A stretch of DNA of 64,000 nucleotides from Sphagnum magellanicum (lineage: Eukaryota; Streptophyta; Sphagnopsida; Sphagnales; Sphagnaceae): NCBI GenBank assembly GCA_021904315.1, contig CM038911.1, positions 4,561,390 through 4,625,389 of the forward strand. Reading direction: 5' to 3'. The position numbers and the translations under genes were made by a program. The first letter of the stretch is position 1. Every line of letters begins with the position of its first letter. The notes below the pieces were generated by a model. The model was not told the origin of the DNA. It saw only the letters and a list, made by a program, of their open reading frames with translations, and made no database searches. Below, piece by piece: positions 1 to 12,537 of the stretch.

Positions 1-479
1 CTCGTGAAAAGCAACAAGATCCACCTCAAGTGCAAAAACATGCCTCCTGACCGCATCACAAGCACGAATATTATTTCTTTCTAACAAACATGAATCAAAA
101 TCCCAAAGAGGAAAGGACAAAATTATTTGAACGCCCATTGAAAGAACATACTAAAACTTCATTCTTAGTTGCAGAAGAATAATAGGTGAGATGAGTAGAA
201 AATCATGCAAGTCAAATTCATCAACAACCTTCCTTTTCTATTCTTGGAAGGTAGCTATTCGCAACATCCTTAATGAGAGAATAAGCTCATTGGTTGAAAC
301 ACAATTGAATCAACTCTTTTTATTAATGTCCTCTATCGTAAGTGCAATTTAATTTGGTTGCATAGTAGCTTGATATTTCCTTTCGTTATTGTCATTTTAT
401 GAACAAACTTGGACTTTTAGAAAATAACATTGATTGTATTGGCATATGTTGCACATAAAACATACTTCTTAATGTATTT
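1..479. other. AT-rich intergenic sequence, no gene seen
   Basis: No open frame of convincing length or codon character is visible on either strand, and no tRNA or rRNA signature was noticed. The segment leads directly into a diverged tandem repeat. Confidence 0.6.
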
Positions 480-1390
480 ACAAAAATGTGACAAATGACA
501 ATTGGTTATAGTTGAAAAGTAATGGGAAACATAAATTCGATGTCAATATTTGATATGGAATCATCCATCACATGGAAAATAAATGGTGATATATGGAGTG
601 TATTGTTCACAAATGTGTGAGTAATTTATTGTTATTTTTTGACACATTAGCGACTATTTTATAGTAATCATAGACAAAAAAAATGACAAGCTCTTGTCCA
701 TGTATTTAAAAGAACCTTTCGTACCTTTGCTATGTTTAGACATGCATAACAACTGTCAATTGAATTTTTCTTTTTATGTTTACAAATGTTTGTTGTATAT
801 AAAAAAATGTGGCAAATAACAATTGGTTATAATTGAAAGGTGGCAAGAAATGCAAACTAGGTGTCAATTTTTAATTTGTAGCCATTGATTTATCATGTGT
901 GGAAAAAGTTAGACATGGAGTGTATTGGTCACACAATGTGTGACTAGTGTATTAGTATTTTTGGATACATTATTGACCATCTTACAATAACGATAGACAA
1001 AAAAACATAGTAGGTTCTTGTCCATGAATTTTGAAAAACATTTCTTGCCCTTGCTATGTTTAGATATGCATGGCAACTTTTAATTGACAACATTTTTAGT
1101 GTATCAACTAAGGTTTAATATATATTAAGAAAATTCAGCAAATAACAATTGGAGTTTTATAGTTGAAAAGTGACAAGAAATGTAGACTAGTGTCAATTTT
1201 TGATATGTAACACTTTATTTGTTAGGTGTCAAAATGTGATGATACACGAAGTGCACCACATGTGAGTAGTGCATTGGTATTTTTTTATACATTAGTTGCT
1301 ACATTAAAGTAACCATAAACTTGAAAATGTAGCAACCAAATGTCCAAGTAATTTTGAAAATATTCTTACCCTTGTGTACAAAATATATAT
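480..1390. repeat. Diverged tandem repeat, about 325-bp unit, three copies
   Basis: Three successive segments starting near 481, 801 and 1133 share the same ordered landmarks. These are a 'CAAATRACAATTGG' start, a 'TTGAAARGTRRCAAGAAATG' stretch, a 'TGTGAGTARTGTATT' stretch, and a 'CTTGTCCATG...CCCTTGCTATGTTTAGA' end. The third copy is shorter at its right end. Copies differ by many substitutions and small indels, so the duplication is old. No coding frame is conserved between the copies. Confidence 0.7.
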
Positions 1391-4300
1391 GTATGATGGG
1401 TTTCATGACAATAACACAACATAATGCATGATAAAATGATGCAATATTTCAATAAACTACAATTTAGAAAAATAAAAATTGTTATTACTTAAAATATTTA
1501 TCACTAGGTGAAAAATATTTTTATTAATGATTTCATTGCTTTTATTCACGTGTGCATGTTTTCAAATTAAGGCAAGATGCCCATTGACTTCAAAAGGTTG
1601 CAAATATAGGCACTTGATAAGCAATTGCCATTAAAATCTAATGATCATTTTATGTTGGGGTTCTAAGTGTAGGCAATTGGCTACAATCCTACAAGTGTGC
1701 TGCACAACATTCCCTTTGATTAGTTTGAAAGTTTTTCTCTCATATTCCTCCTAAAAACCACCAGATTTCCATGACAATTGAATTCAACATGTCTCCAGGA
1801 GTGTCCTATATATCCTTGGCATTGATTTATTCAAGAGTATTAAATTGATTGTCACAAAATCCTAATGTAGCACAAAACCACTAAGAGGCTAAAATCAGCG
1901 CTTCTTTCAAAATCAATGACTTTTGTGTGAATTGATTTCATTTCTTGATATCTACATAAAAACCTCTACTCAGAATTTTAGTCTATATGTACACATGCTT
2001 GCAGAGCGGAAAAACCCATGGGGCATTTGTTTTCTAAAATGCCTCGCGCTGTTTTTCCCCTGTGATGTCTATTGGGTATCATAGGAAAATAAAATAAAAT
2101 GTCAATTTTTTGTCATGTAACTCCCTTGCCTGTGGGCATTACCAGAATCAGGCACACCTTGGCGTTGTGTCTTACATGTGCCCTTATTTCAGTAATGCCT
2201 TACACTTACATAATCTGCCTTGGTTAGAGGGTTTAAAGCCTACAGTCTGACCCTCCCCAGTTCCCCCATTGTCATGCATGGTCTGTAAATTCTCTCTACA
2301 TTTCCATTCTTGTATGCCCACAATCTCTATCTCAGACTATGTCTGTGTTGATGTTGTCATACCATTCTTCTGGGTGAGCTTTGCTTCTGTGTGCAGTAGG
2401 TGATTGTGTGAGTATTATCTCTTGAGGATTTTAAGTTCACTCCATGATTTTATTGGACATCCAGCAAGCTGATTTCCAAAGACATCTGATTTAATTTGCA
2501 CATAATTTCTTTCTGGTTTCAGTTCTGTCAACTCTGTGAATTCTAGAAAAGGCATTTGAATGGAACTAGGTCTTTAGTCCCAGTGACACTCATAGCAATG
2601 AAGCAAAGTCCTTCAGTCCAATCATTCTGCTTCACCACATGGTCAAGGCCCAAGTCAGTTGGACCCACCATAATATAATCTTTAAAAATGCTCTCTTTCA
2701 AACCATACTTACACTTCAAGCTCATGGCTCTTGCTCAGTACTTTAAACTAGCATTATTAAACAAGATGGATGGTCCAGTCAAATTCAACAAAAAAAATAA
2801 TAATTTCTGCTTTGACGAAGACCAAGTTCATATCATGACTGCATAATAGTTTAAAAATTAATTATTTTTTTTTCAATTTATTATACTATGAAAACTTTGA
2901 TGCCATGACTGATGGCTCTAACATCGAGAGCACCGGCCCCAGTCACCCCAATGCCATCCCTATAGCTTCATGATAAATAAATTTTCTATAATAAGTGATA
3001 TACCATGAAGACTCATGTTGTGCAATTATTACCTATTTTATTGGTTTTTCCTGTAAAGGGTGAGACTTTGGAAGGATTTGGTCCCAGTCTTTGAGGAACG
3101 TTCACCAGGTGTTCGGATGAATTGTTTTTGTTTTGGAAATTTCATGGCACATTTGTTATTTTAGCTTTGTTGGTTTGAACTTGCCAAAAGGGGCAGAGCT
3201 ATTTGCCGGGAGTTGCTTGTTCCTGATGGAATTTTCATTGGTTCCTGTCAAGATTCCACAATGTCTTTGTTATTAATGTTCCCATATTTCCTTCATTATT
3301 CCTCAATCAAATCTCATCCAATTCTTGTCTCAGCTAGGTGCATAGGTAGGCCAAGACTGGGTTGTTTTTACACAAAGTTTTGTCACATCCAGAAGGCCAA
3401 AATGGCGCTGGAAAAACTTAAAACATGTCCCCCAAATTGATGATATAAATTTTAAACATGTCCATGAACACAACAGATAAAATATGACAAACCCCAAGTG
3501 AATTTTATCATCCATCAATGACCAGAAAAATTACCGAACAATATAATGTCCTTGCAAAGTTTGGCAGCATGCCGCCAAAGAATTCATTAAAAGTGGTGCT
3601 AGGTTCAGACAAAGACTTGTTCTTGTCTATAGTTCACCTGAAAAGTTGACCACCTCAACCATGAGTAACACAAGAGTACAACCACTTGAGTTACAAGCTA
3701 CATAATACATGTCATCATGACTCTGGGAGGACTCTAAATATGATACGTCTGACAAGAATCTTGAAAAGTCGTTCAACTTTAGGTAATGAAGAATTTGTGA
3801 ATAGAGAGAGATAGCATTAAAAAGGAAACATGATATATCTCAGACAGTTATGTATCAACTGCTGTGTCACATGGTGGCCTTGCCATTTACATTAAAAAGT
3901 ATCTTAAGGCAAATGAAGAATTATGGAAACTCAAATATTTCACCATGCAAAAACATAATCTTCAAAAAATCCTCTAAAAGAAACCAAAACCCTTCAATAT
4001 ATTATTATAACTCCATAACTAATCTCAAGTTTTAACACAAGCCAAAATATCATCTTTCAAAAATCCTTATATAAAAATAGACCTAGGGGCCCAAATCCCT
4101 TAAGCTACTACACTCTATAAAGAATCTAAACACAATATCCTTGCTTAGGTAGGCAAGACCAACAATACAACATCTAACGTTTTGCAAACATATCCCTATA
4201 TATTTTTATAGGTTTCAAAACTTCAGTTTTTCAAAAGGGCTCATCCCACAGACTTGGATTTTTTTTTGAATGTCCAAAACCCAAAGTCTGCACAAGTATC

Positions 4301-4560
4301 TAAAAGCAGAGTGGGCCAAGAGGAAATCTAAAGCAGGTCCAGTAGATATAGGGTTCGAAAGCTTCAAGGTCGTTTGTTGTGATGTGTCAATCAAAGATCC
4401 CATTACAATCCTAAAAATGGCACCTTAGGGTGCACTTTCCAACTAAACAACAATTCACTTTAAGGTCCCACACCCAACTCCTTGTTCCATTGTATACCTA
4501 GGTACCTATAGGACACGCCTTACACATTCTAAGTAAGTAATAAAAAAAAAAATTGTCTGT
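1391..4560. other. AT-rich intergenic sequence with a nested hairpin
   Basis: About 3.2 kb without a supportable gene; open frames are all under 80 codons and mutually unrelated. At about 2006-2061 two nested inverted repeats occur: an outer GGAAAAAC/GTTTTTCC pair and an inner GGCATTT/AAATGCC pair with an 8-base loop. Nothing else was identified. Confidence 0.5.
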
Positions 4561-5000
4561 AGTTACTTATCCTCTTTTTCTTTCTCTTTTGTGGGCGTCG
4601 CATCCTCGGAATCCGTCATTCTGGTTTTTCTAGGAAGAAAACGACGACATTAAGCGTGTCGGCGTTCTGACACCACAGAATCTCTGGCATCGCCACTGTT
4701 ACGCCGCCGTTCTGCCTATTCCCGCGCCGGTGGAATTCTCCAATATACCAGAATGTCGTCTTAGTACAGATTCTAACCGCAGGATTCTAGTCAGAATTTA
4801 CTACCTACTTGCCGTCGGCCGCAGAATCAGACGCCGTATTCTAGCCAGAATTGTGCTTCCCCCTTGAAGGCGCCGAAAGAGTCGGCTCCGGTGGGGTTGG
4901 GTTTCACGGCTCAGTTTTGCTTCCTTATGTAGATCGCGCATGAAGCTTTGAGGATTTAGGAATTTGCAACCAGTTCAACGAGCGACAGCCGGCGAAAATC
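4561..5000 (+). other. Isolated CpG-rich block, possible promoter or 5' leader of a lost gene
   Basis: In contrast to the AT-rich DNA on both sides, this segment is rich in CpG and contains repeated 'ATTCTRG...CAGAATT' words in both orientations, for example around 4720-4860. No ATG-initiated frame of useful length starts here. It runs into the 5010-5935 tandem repeat, whose units carry intron-acceptor-like ends. It could be a decayed LTR, a promoter, or the first exon of a noncoding RNA. The sequence does not decide between these. Confidence 0.3.
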
Positions 5001-5009
5001 GTAGATACT

Positions 5010-5935
5010 TGCATTTTGGGTGTTGCAGCTTGACATCATATGTCTTTCAGCATAATTTGATGTATTGCAGAAGCTTACTCTGAGTTCTGTCTAATTGCAG
5101 AAGAGTCAGTGCGCACTATTTTTGCAATAATTATGTTCATTCTAGCCTCAAAGGTTAGATCGACAAGGTTCCATATAAATTTTCGTTGTTTTCATCTTCT
5201 CTATTTTTGCATTTTCTTGATTTTTGAACCATAAACCTAAAATCTCTTGCTGTTGGTGTGAGAAGCTTTAAATTTGTTTTGGTTCTTTCTATAGCTTTGA
5301 TACAAATCTCCGTCATGGCAGGATGGTGTGGAGATTCAAACTTTATTAGAATGCAAACATCATCATGTCTTGGGCATTCGAACCTTGCATTTTGGGTGTT
5401 GCTTGACATGATAGTCTTTCAGCATATTTTGATTTGTTGCAGAAGCTTATGAGTTCTGTCTAATTGCAGCAGAGTCAGTGCACACTATTCTTGCACTAAC
5501 GTTCATTCTAGCCTCAAATTTGTGCACTTTGAGGTTAGATCCATGAGACTTTGATACAAATTTCTCCACATTGAGGTCAGATTCACAAGAGTTCAATACA
5601 AATTTGTCTTTCATTCTCCTCCTATATTTTGCGCCTTCTCAAATTTTGAACCATAATCCTAATTTTCCAGTCAGTTGGTTTGGGAAGATTTTTTGTCTTG
5701 TTTCTTTCTACAGCTTGGATGCAAACGTCAGTCATGGCACCAAGGTGTTGGAGATTCAAACCTTATTGGGAGAGGAAAAGTATCATGTACCGCTGCCATT
5801 CAAAACCTTGCATTTTGAGTGTTTACTTGACATCAAAGTCTTTCAGGATTCTATGTATTACAGAAGCTCATTAGTTTCTACCTAAGGGGGGCAGGTATGC
5901 ATTCTTGTTTGCAATAATGTTCATACTAACTACAA
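5010..5935 (+). repeat. Diverged tandem repeat, about 400-bp unit, with splice-acceptor-like ends
   Basis: Three copies of a block begin near 5011, 5384 and 5805 with 'TTGCATTTTGGGTGTT', followed by 'CTTGACAT', 'GTCTTTCAG', 'GCAGAAGCTTA' and 'GTCTAATTGCAG'. A second conserved part, beginning with a run of T and 'TTTCTAYAGCTTKGAT' and followed by 'GTCATGGCA', lies at 5252-5346 and 5670-5768, so the full unit is close to 420 bp. Each unit contains pyrimidine tracts followed by AG, resembling 3' splice sites. The open frames of 84 and 104 codons in this interval are not conserved between copies, so I do not call them genes. Confidence 0.65.
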
Positions 5936-6939
5936 ATTTGTTCTTATTCTCATTGAATCTGCTTTTGTACCTTCTTGATGTTGAAAACATAATCCTAGAA
6001 TGGCTTGCTGTTGCTTAATAATTTATCTTGGTTCTAGTTCTGACAAATGAGACATGGAATTTGAGGAGCATGGAATGGTGGGTGAGGATACTGCTTTAAA
6101 TGGAGATGAAGGCCAAATCTGCAACCCTTATTCATTGGGTTGAGAACTTTTGTGCAAAATATTTCTATTTCTACCATCTCCTTATGCAATTTTGCCTTTG
6201 CTTCAAGCTTTAGGGTTTGAAGGTCACAATCTGACTTCAGAGAAGAAAAAAAGGCTCCTATTGCTCCTCATTGTCATATGTTTTGTATGTCCTCTTGACA
6301 TTTCCAGCTCTACATATGCCCACAATGTGTAATTCTTCTGGGTTTGTTTCCTTTGTCAATTGTTAACTGCCAGCTTCAGTGATATGCTCTTAAAGATTTC
6401 AATCCACCCACAATGGCAAAGGAATCCGAGCAAAAGGAAAACTTAATCATTCCTCTAACTATGGTACTATTTGGCATATATTTTGGCCACAAAGAGTCCT
6501 GTTAATTCCAGTCAGCAAGGTTAGGCCTTTTGATAATCCCCATGAAGAGGTGTTGGGAAAACAGAAAAATTCTACCATGTACCTGACCAAAACTCAGGAT
6601 TTGAGTTGACAACCTCCTATTAAAGTTATCCGTAAAGTAAGAAAAACACAGCACCAGAACCCTGAGTTTGGTCATACACAGGGTGAGGTTCAAAAAAAGC
6701 TTGCAAAAAAGTACATTAGCATTCAACAGGGGATGAAACTCAGAAAACCATCAATTTTGGTGGTAAACCGAGTTTCATCCTGTCTTTCCTTTTTCCTGAG
6801 CGCCTCCACCGCTGCTACATACATTTTCGCTTCTCCTTACTGTACAACTACTATAATTAGTCTTGGACCTCGTGCATTAAATGCTGAGTTTCAGCATTCA
6901 TACCGAGATTACATATATTAAAGCAAGGATGGCCGCCGA
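5936..6939. other. Intergenic sequence, no gene seen
   Basis: Composition is intermediate and no coding sequence is supported. A short perfect hairpin (AATGCTGA/TCAGCATT with a 3-base loop) lies at about 6878-6897. Confidence 0.5.
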
Positions 6940-7165
6940 CAATGGTCCCGGACGGACAGTGGCTACGGAAACTACCAATGAAGCCGCCCGTGAAGCCGGA
7001 CGGACAGCTCGTGCTCCGCGTGGCGAGTAGTGATTGGTTACAGTGTCCGTTCATAGTCAGGGGAGAGAGCAGACTGTCCACTTTCAATGAAGCCGGACGG
7101 ACAATGGCCACAGGCAGTAGCTATATCCGGACGGACAGTGGCTACGGACAGTAGCTATATTTAGA
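6940..7165. repeat. GC-rich block with repeated CCGGACGGACA words
   Basis: The word CCGGACGGACA(G/A)(T/C) appears at least four times here, several followed by GGCTAC or by GTAGCTATAT. This is the reverse complement of the core repeated in the array at 7895-8560 (AGCTACTGTCCGTCC, GTCCGTCCGG). The two blocks therefore form a loose large inverted repeat around 7166-7894, as might be left by a GC-rich mobile element. No open frame with recognizable domains lies between them. Confidence 0.55.
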
Positions 7166-7259
7166 GACACTTGCACATGGTAACTCAGCAGTAAATGCAA
7201 ATTTTGTTCTAACTTTTCACGTTGTTTTCCTCCTCACGGCAGTCCACATTCAAATTTAC

Positions 7260-7640
7260 CTACCTACGTCGATACCTACCATAGAAAAAGATAAGTGAAG
7301 CCACTTGGGAGGTAGGAAAACTGGACAGGACCTAAACCCTAATAGTGACACGGTAGGAAAATGGTGAGAAGGTGAAAGGTAGGTTTAGAGAGAACTCACT
7401 ACCTACTTTTCGCCTTCTCACGGAGTCAAGCTAGGGAGGTAGGAAAAAGAACCAGAGAGGGAGGCAGGCAGGCACGTAGGTAGGTAGGTAGGTAAGGGGT
7501 GGTTTTTGAGAGAAATAGTGAGAAGGTATGTAAGGTGGGTAGTGAGAAAGCAGGAAACGAGAAAGTAGGTACAAGAGCCTGGGAGGTAGGAAAAGAAGCA
7601 CATAGGTAGGTAGGAAATTTGATACGTAGGTGGGTCGGTA
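7260..7640. repeat. Purine-rich GTAGG/GGTAGGAAA low-complexity tract
   Basis: The plus strand is almost entirely G, A and T, with many 'GGGAGGTAGGAAA' and 'GAGAAGGT' words. It includes a (GTAG)n microsatellite near 7477-7497 preceded by (GGCA)n. Open frames across it, on the minus strand, are low-complexity Pro/Leu/Tyr-rich translations and are not genes. Confidence 0.7.
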
Positions 7641-7799
7641 GATAGATGGGTAAGTTGTGATTTTGGGAGAGGGTGGGAGCAACATGGTGTCCGTCCGTCT
7701 GTCTGTGGCGACAAAAACAAGACGAGGTCCTGAAACGAGCGAGGTCCTCAAAACCTTCGAGGACCTGAACCGAGGTGTCTGTTTGTCTGTCACGACAAA

Positions 7800-7856
7800 C
7801 AGCGCAGGGCAGGACAGGGCAGGGGCAGGGCAGGGCGGGGCAGGGCAGGGCCGCCA
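7800..7856 (+). repeat. (GGGCA)n-like G-run tract, potential G-quadruplex
   Basis: About nine runs of three or four guanines are separated by one to six bases, mostly CA or C, on the plus strand. This meets the usual pattern for a G-quadruplex. It lies between the two inverted GGACGGACA blocks. Confidence 0.75.
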
Positions 7857-7894
7857 GTTAAAAGTTTCTAAAAAATTAAAGACTACCTTTTTTT

Positions 7895-8565
7895 TCTTTT
7901 AGCTACTGTCCGTCCCGATTAAAGGGGCGGATGAAATGTCCGTCCGGCTTGATGACGGGACGGATTTAGGGGAAGACCAGAAAAAAAAAATTTAGGCCTT
8001 GGACAGCCCTGTGTCAATTTTTATTTTTTTTTGTATTGACCAAGACTACCTTTTTTTCTTTTAGCTACTGTCTGTCCCAATTAAGGGGATGGATGAAATG
8101 TTCGTCCGGCTTGATGATGGAACGGATTTAGGGGAAGACCAGAAAAAAAATATTTAGGCCTTGGACAGCCCAAAATCAATTTTTTTTTTTTTTTTTGTAT
8201 TGACCAAGTCTACCTTTTTTTTTCTTTTAGCTACTGTCCGTCCCAATTAAGGGGATGGATGAAATGTACGTCCGGCTTGATGACGGGATGGATTTTGAGG
8301 AAGTTTTTTTTCTTTTAGCTACTGTCCGTCCCGATTAAGGGGATGGATGAAATGTCTGTCCGGCTGGATGATCACAAAATAATAATAATAATAATAGAAA
8401 ACACATAAAATAAAAATTGTCCGTCCCAATTAAGGGGATGGATGAAATGTACGTCCGGCTTGATGATGAGATGGATTTTGGGGAAGCTTTTTTTCTTTTA
8501 GCTACTGTCCGTCCCAATTAAGGGGATGGATGAAATGTCCGTCCGGCTGGATGATCACAGTGGCC
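7895..8565 (+). repeat. Tandem array of a GTCCGTCC-containing unit, six copies
   Basis: Copies start near 7903, 8062, 8232, 8318, 8418 and 8505. Each has the ordered elements 'CTACTGTCCGTCC', 'AATTAAGGGG', 'GGATGAAATG', 'GTCCGGCT' and 'GATGA'. The first three copies are about 160-170 bp apart and share a tail with 'GGCCTTGGACAGCC' and a long T tract. The later copies are 85-100 bp apart and lack the tail or replace it with an (AAT)n run near 8380-8395. Every copy except the fifth is preceded by a T-rich tract ending in TTTTAG. Confidence 0.85.
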
Positions 8566-11500
8566 GAAGGTCACGGGCACCCACTCGTTTAATAAGATGT
8601 CTTTACTTTGCAGATACTACTGAAGAGGGGATAGGGGGTGAAAGGAAGCCCAAAGACAGGGTGAAGACAGGGTTACTTTGTGGATAACTCTATTGTTTCT
8701 GCTGATGAACGACCAGCAGTGCACGTTTTAAAATATAGTCTCAAATTGTGGAAATTTGAGAGGGATCAAGTTAAGGCTGCTGGGCCCTTTTCTTTCTATC
8801 CTTATGTGAATTTAGCAAAAAGTACTGATTATTAGTTGCAGGTATGGTATATATATATACATACTTTGGAGGTATACTATTTGGATAGGTTTTTAGCATC
8901 AAATGTATGATGCAATATCTTTTCTGAAATCTCAAGACTATTCAAAAATATATTTGATTTATGTCATGGAGAGGAGAACACCCTATGGTTGTTTGTGATC
9001 TATGTAAAAATGCAATGAATGGTCTCCCCAAATACAAATCCTAATTTTGATTTGCAATAATAAACAAGTATTTAATTAAGTATGGACTAAAATTAACTTG
9101 GTGAGTGGAGCAAGGTCACTTGGTGACCACCAGATTCAAACACCTTCCTTTAAGATTTAGGTACATGATTGCCATTTGTCTTAATCATTTATAATGTTAT
9201 GTTCTACATTAGCATACATGTATCACACCAACTCATCACCACAAATTTTACACTTTGAAAATTCAACATATCAAAGCATTTTTTATACATGTTTTATAAT
9301 ACAATGGAACCTCAATCACCTAGTGGGCTCACCAAGTGCTACTTATAAAAACTTACATTTATCAGTCATTAAACAAAAACACACTTTGCACATACAATGA
9401 AAGGTCCAATAAAAGATGTGGTGGGCACAAGGTCCTCATTGTATACTAAATAAACTAAATTGCATAAATTGTTCTAATAAAATGGGATTACTACCTTATT
9501 ACTACGTTAAGGTACATGCCCATATTAACATGATAGTTAAAAAACATGCATAAACGACATCAATAACCAACTGTTACTCTTGTGAAGAACATCACATTGC
9601 ATTTCCAAATTAGGATAACTTAAAATAGTTATTACATAGCAAACTTGGTTTAGTTAGTTGCATAAAGACTTTGTTTGACCTTGGTTGTATTACAATAATG
9701 AATGTTATTCATGTTATTGATTGTGGCATTACTTTTAGTACAAAATGAGAACATAAGAAAAAAATGTTAGCCCATTTTTTTGAATATCATAAATTACACT
9801 TCCATTCATTCAACCAACAATCATGGTACAATTCTTTACCATTCTTGGTTTTTTTTTCATGAGCACCCATCTTAAATATGAACATGTTTAAAAAAATTAA
9901 ACTATTCATCCTTCATAACATCACTTTCCATCTTACCCATCCACACAAGATATAATTCCAAATTTACAAGCTTAACCAAAAATGAAATCTCCAAGGCCCA
10001 AGTATTAGAATGAAGCATGGGTAGTTGTCCTTAAAACAATGCTTGCATGTTTTGGGGACCACAATATCGAAGGATAATTAAATATTTACCTACTCAACAT
10101 CAACAATGGTGGGTATGAAATTCACACATGGTTTGATTGTCAATTGCTTAAAGGCCAAAAACCTTTCAAGAATGTTGAACTTTGAGGTGGCAATCCCTTA
10201 GCAACAACCCACAAATGTTTTGCCACATGGACCAATCTTTTTAGCATAAGTTTCATCCCTACACATCCCCAACTTCTAAAGTCCACATACTTAGAAAACC
10301 TACCTCTAATCTTTTTTTCCTTCTCAATTAACTTGGATGCATCATTCCTCCATATAGGGCACAAAGGAATATGATTTGAAATTTCAATTGTTATTTAATT
10401 TGGACAAGTATCTATTTGTTTGTTTGCCACATGAAGGCCCATCTTTAGGATTCCATAATGCATTAATAAAAAACACGTTGTATTCCATCACATGCCACCC
10501 AACCTCATTCACAAAAAAACAAAACAAATGCATGTCAATATGCCCTCACTTGAAGACTTTTGACCCATTTCTCAAACACCCTATGACTTAGAAATCTAGA
10601 ATTTTTTTGGATAAGTTGAAGAACAGAAGGACAATCTTGTGATGTCATGAACACTTTCATTTAATCAGCCAAGACATAGTTATCGTGCTACTTCAATTTC
10701 TTGGACAAATATTGCAAATCTCCATCTATGTTTTCATGGGTGAGCCCAACTGTAACTAAAAACCATAGTTGGATTTTTACAAACCTTTTTTTACAACTAG
10801 GAAAGATAGGAATGCAAGTAAATGATAATTTTTAGTATCCTTCACACAATTGGCCATTTGAAGCCAAAGTTTTCTAAGCAATAGTTTTACACCAATAAAT
10901 TTATTAATAACCTTTAGTGAATGTACATAGTGAGAACTTCCTTGCATAATTGTTAGAAGAATGAATTTTGTGGCTCAAATTCAAATAGAATCTTTGATTC
11001 ATTAACAAGCTTTTTTTCCAAGGCTCATAATAATTGTAACAACAATTTGATTATGAAGTTTAGATCATTGGGCTGAAATTCATTGGAATATTTAACAAAT
11101 TCGTCAACTTCATGACCATGAGTAATTAATCAAAGTAAAAGGTAGTTGACTAAGACATAAAACCATTATTTTTTGACTTGAAGTCATAGAATAACAATTT
11201 TGGAGAGGTATATCTTGTTATGAATGATGCACAAATATTCTTTGGATTGGATTGTTTATGCTTTCCAAGTACAATGAAGGCATCTACAAGATTCATGGTG
11301 AATGTTGTGCTTCCTTAATTTAATTTCATGTTCCCTTGCACCAACACTATTCTTTCCAATTTTAGATATTAAATCTTTAAGGTATTCACAAACAATGCAA
11401 TTGACAAAGTTGGAACCCATTTCCTAGCATCAACATTGAAAAGATGACTTTTTTTTAGATGATTGATACAATATTGAAATATTTTCTCAATGTTTAACTC

Positions 11501-11896
11501 CTTGCCAATCTATATTCTAAAAGATAACCAAGTCAACATACAAACTTTATAAAAAGGTTGGTGGGGTGAAAGCACACTACAATAGCCCCTTTTGGGGCAC
11601 TTTTCCATTTGCTACTAAAGGTATATTTTGTATGAATTTCACAAAATGTAGTCCATTTAATTTTGAGTTTAAATTTTGATATTTTGGTTTTAAAATTTTG
11701 ATTTTCATAAAAATAATGTTATCTAATATTATTTGAAAAAAAATTAAAATTGATATTGTAAAGGAAACGAACCATGGGTATATTTCTATGTACATAGAAT
11801 AATAAAACTTGTTTTGTCATTTTGAATTGCGCTAGTATTTAATTTCATTCATAATTTTTTTTAAATCTAAAAATAGGCCCACCTAAAACACTTGTC
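8566..11896. other. AT-rich intergenic sequence with one orphan transposon end
   Basis: No gene is supported; open frames are short and random. At 11564 a sequence GGGTGAAAGCACACTAC matches the left terminal repeat of the transposon copy at 20774, but I found no partner end with a matching target duplication. It may be a truncated copy. Confidence 0.5.
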
Positions 11897-12537
11897 AAGT
11901 GAAAGCACAATTAGGTGGACTATTTGGACTATCATAGTTGTAATTCTTTTGGATTATAGATGAACTTCAAATATAAAACCATAACAAACATTAAATTTTT
12001 CAATTTTTTCATTATCCATGTTACAATAGACTTTAGTGAGAATCTTATGAAAAATTATGGATGAGTTTTAAGAAAGGAATGGACCCATTGTGGACTTTTG
12101 AAATGATGACATTATGTTTGTTAGACATAGAAAATGAAAATTGTGGACTCAAAAAAATGTCTTAGTAATATCAAAACAAAACATAAAAAATAGGCCACCA
12201 TAAAATGAATAATTTAATTGTAAGATGCATTGAATTTTTTTCCAATATATATATATATTTCATATTGAAAAATTTAACTCATCATGATTTTCATGATTTT
12301 TTATATTTAATATTCCATTTCACATTGAAATATTTAAACTTTTTTTTTAAATTTCTTGACCAATCACATGTTTAGGGATATTTATAAGGTGGTCTATTAA
12401 TATTTGTGACCAAAAACCATAGGGGACAATTATTGGATTTATAGTTTGATAATTATTTTAATTACAGGAATTGTAATTAGTGCAAGATGTGACTCTTCAA
12501 AATGTCAAATGTGAGCCACCTAACCATGCTTTTACCC
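11897..12537. mobile_element. Short inverted-repeat transposon (MITE), 641 bp, TSD TGTC
   Basis: The left end AAGTGAAAGC and right end GCTTTTACCC form an imperfect 10-bp inverted repeat. The similarity continues inward: AATTAGGTGG near the left end and, on the other strand, GTTAGGTGG near the right end. The element is flanked on both sides by TGTC (11893-11896 and 12538-12541), a 4-bp target site duplication. There is no coding capacity, so it would depend on a transposase made elsewhere. Confidence 0.7.

Noticed and set aside
7418-7793. Overlapping Pro/Leu/Tyr-rich frames of 100 and 120 codons
   Set aside because: They are translations of a low-complexity GTAGG tract in two frames, with no real protein character.
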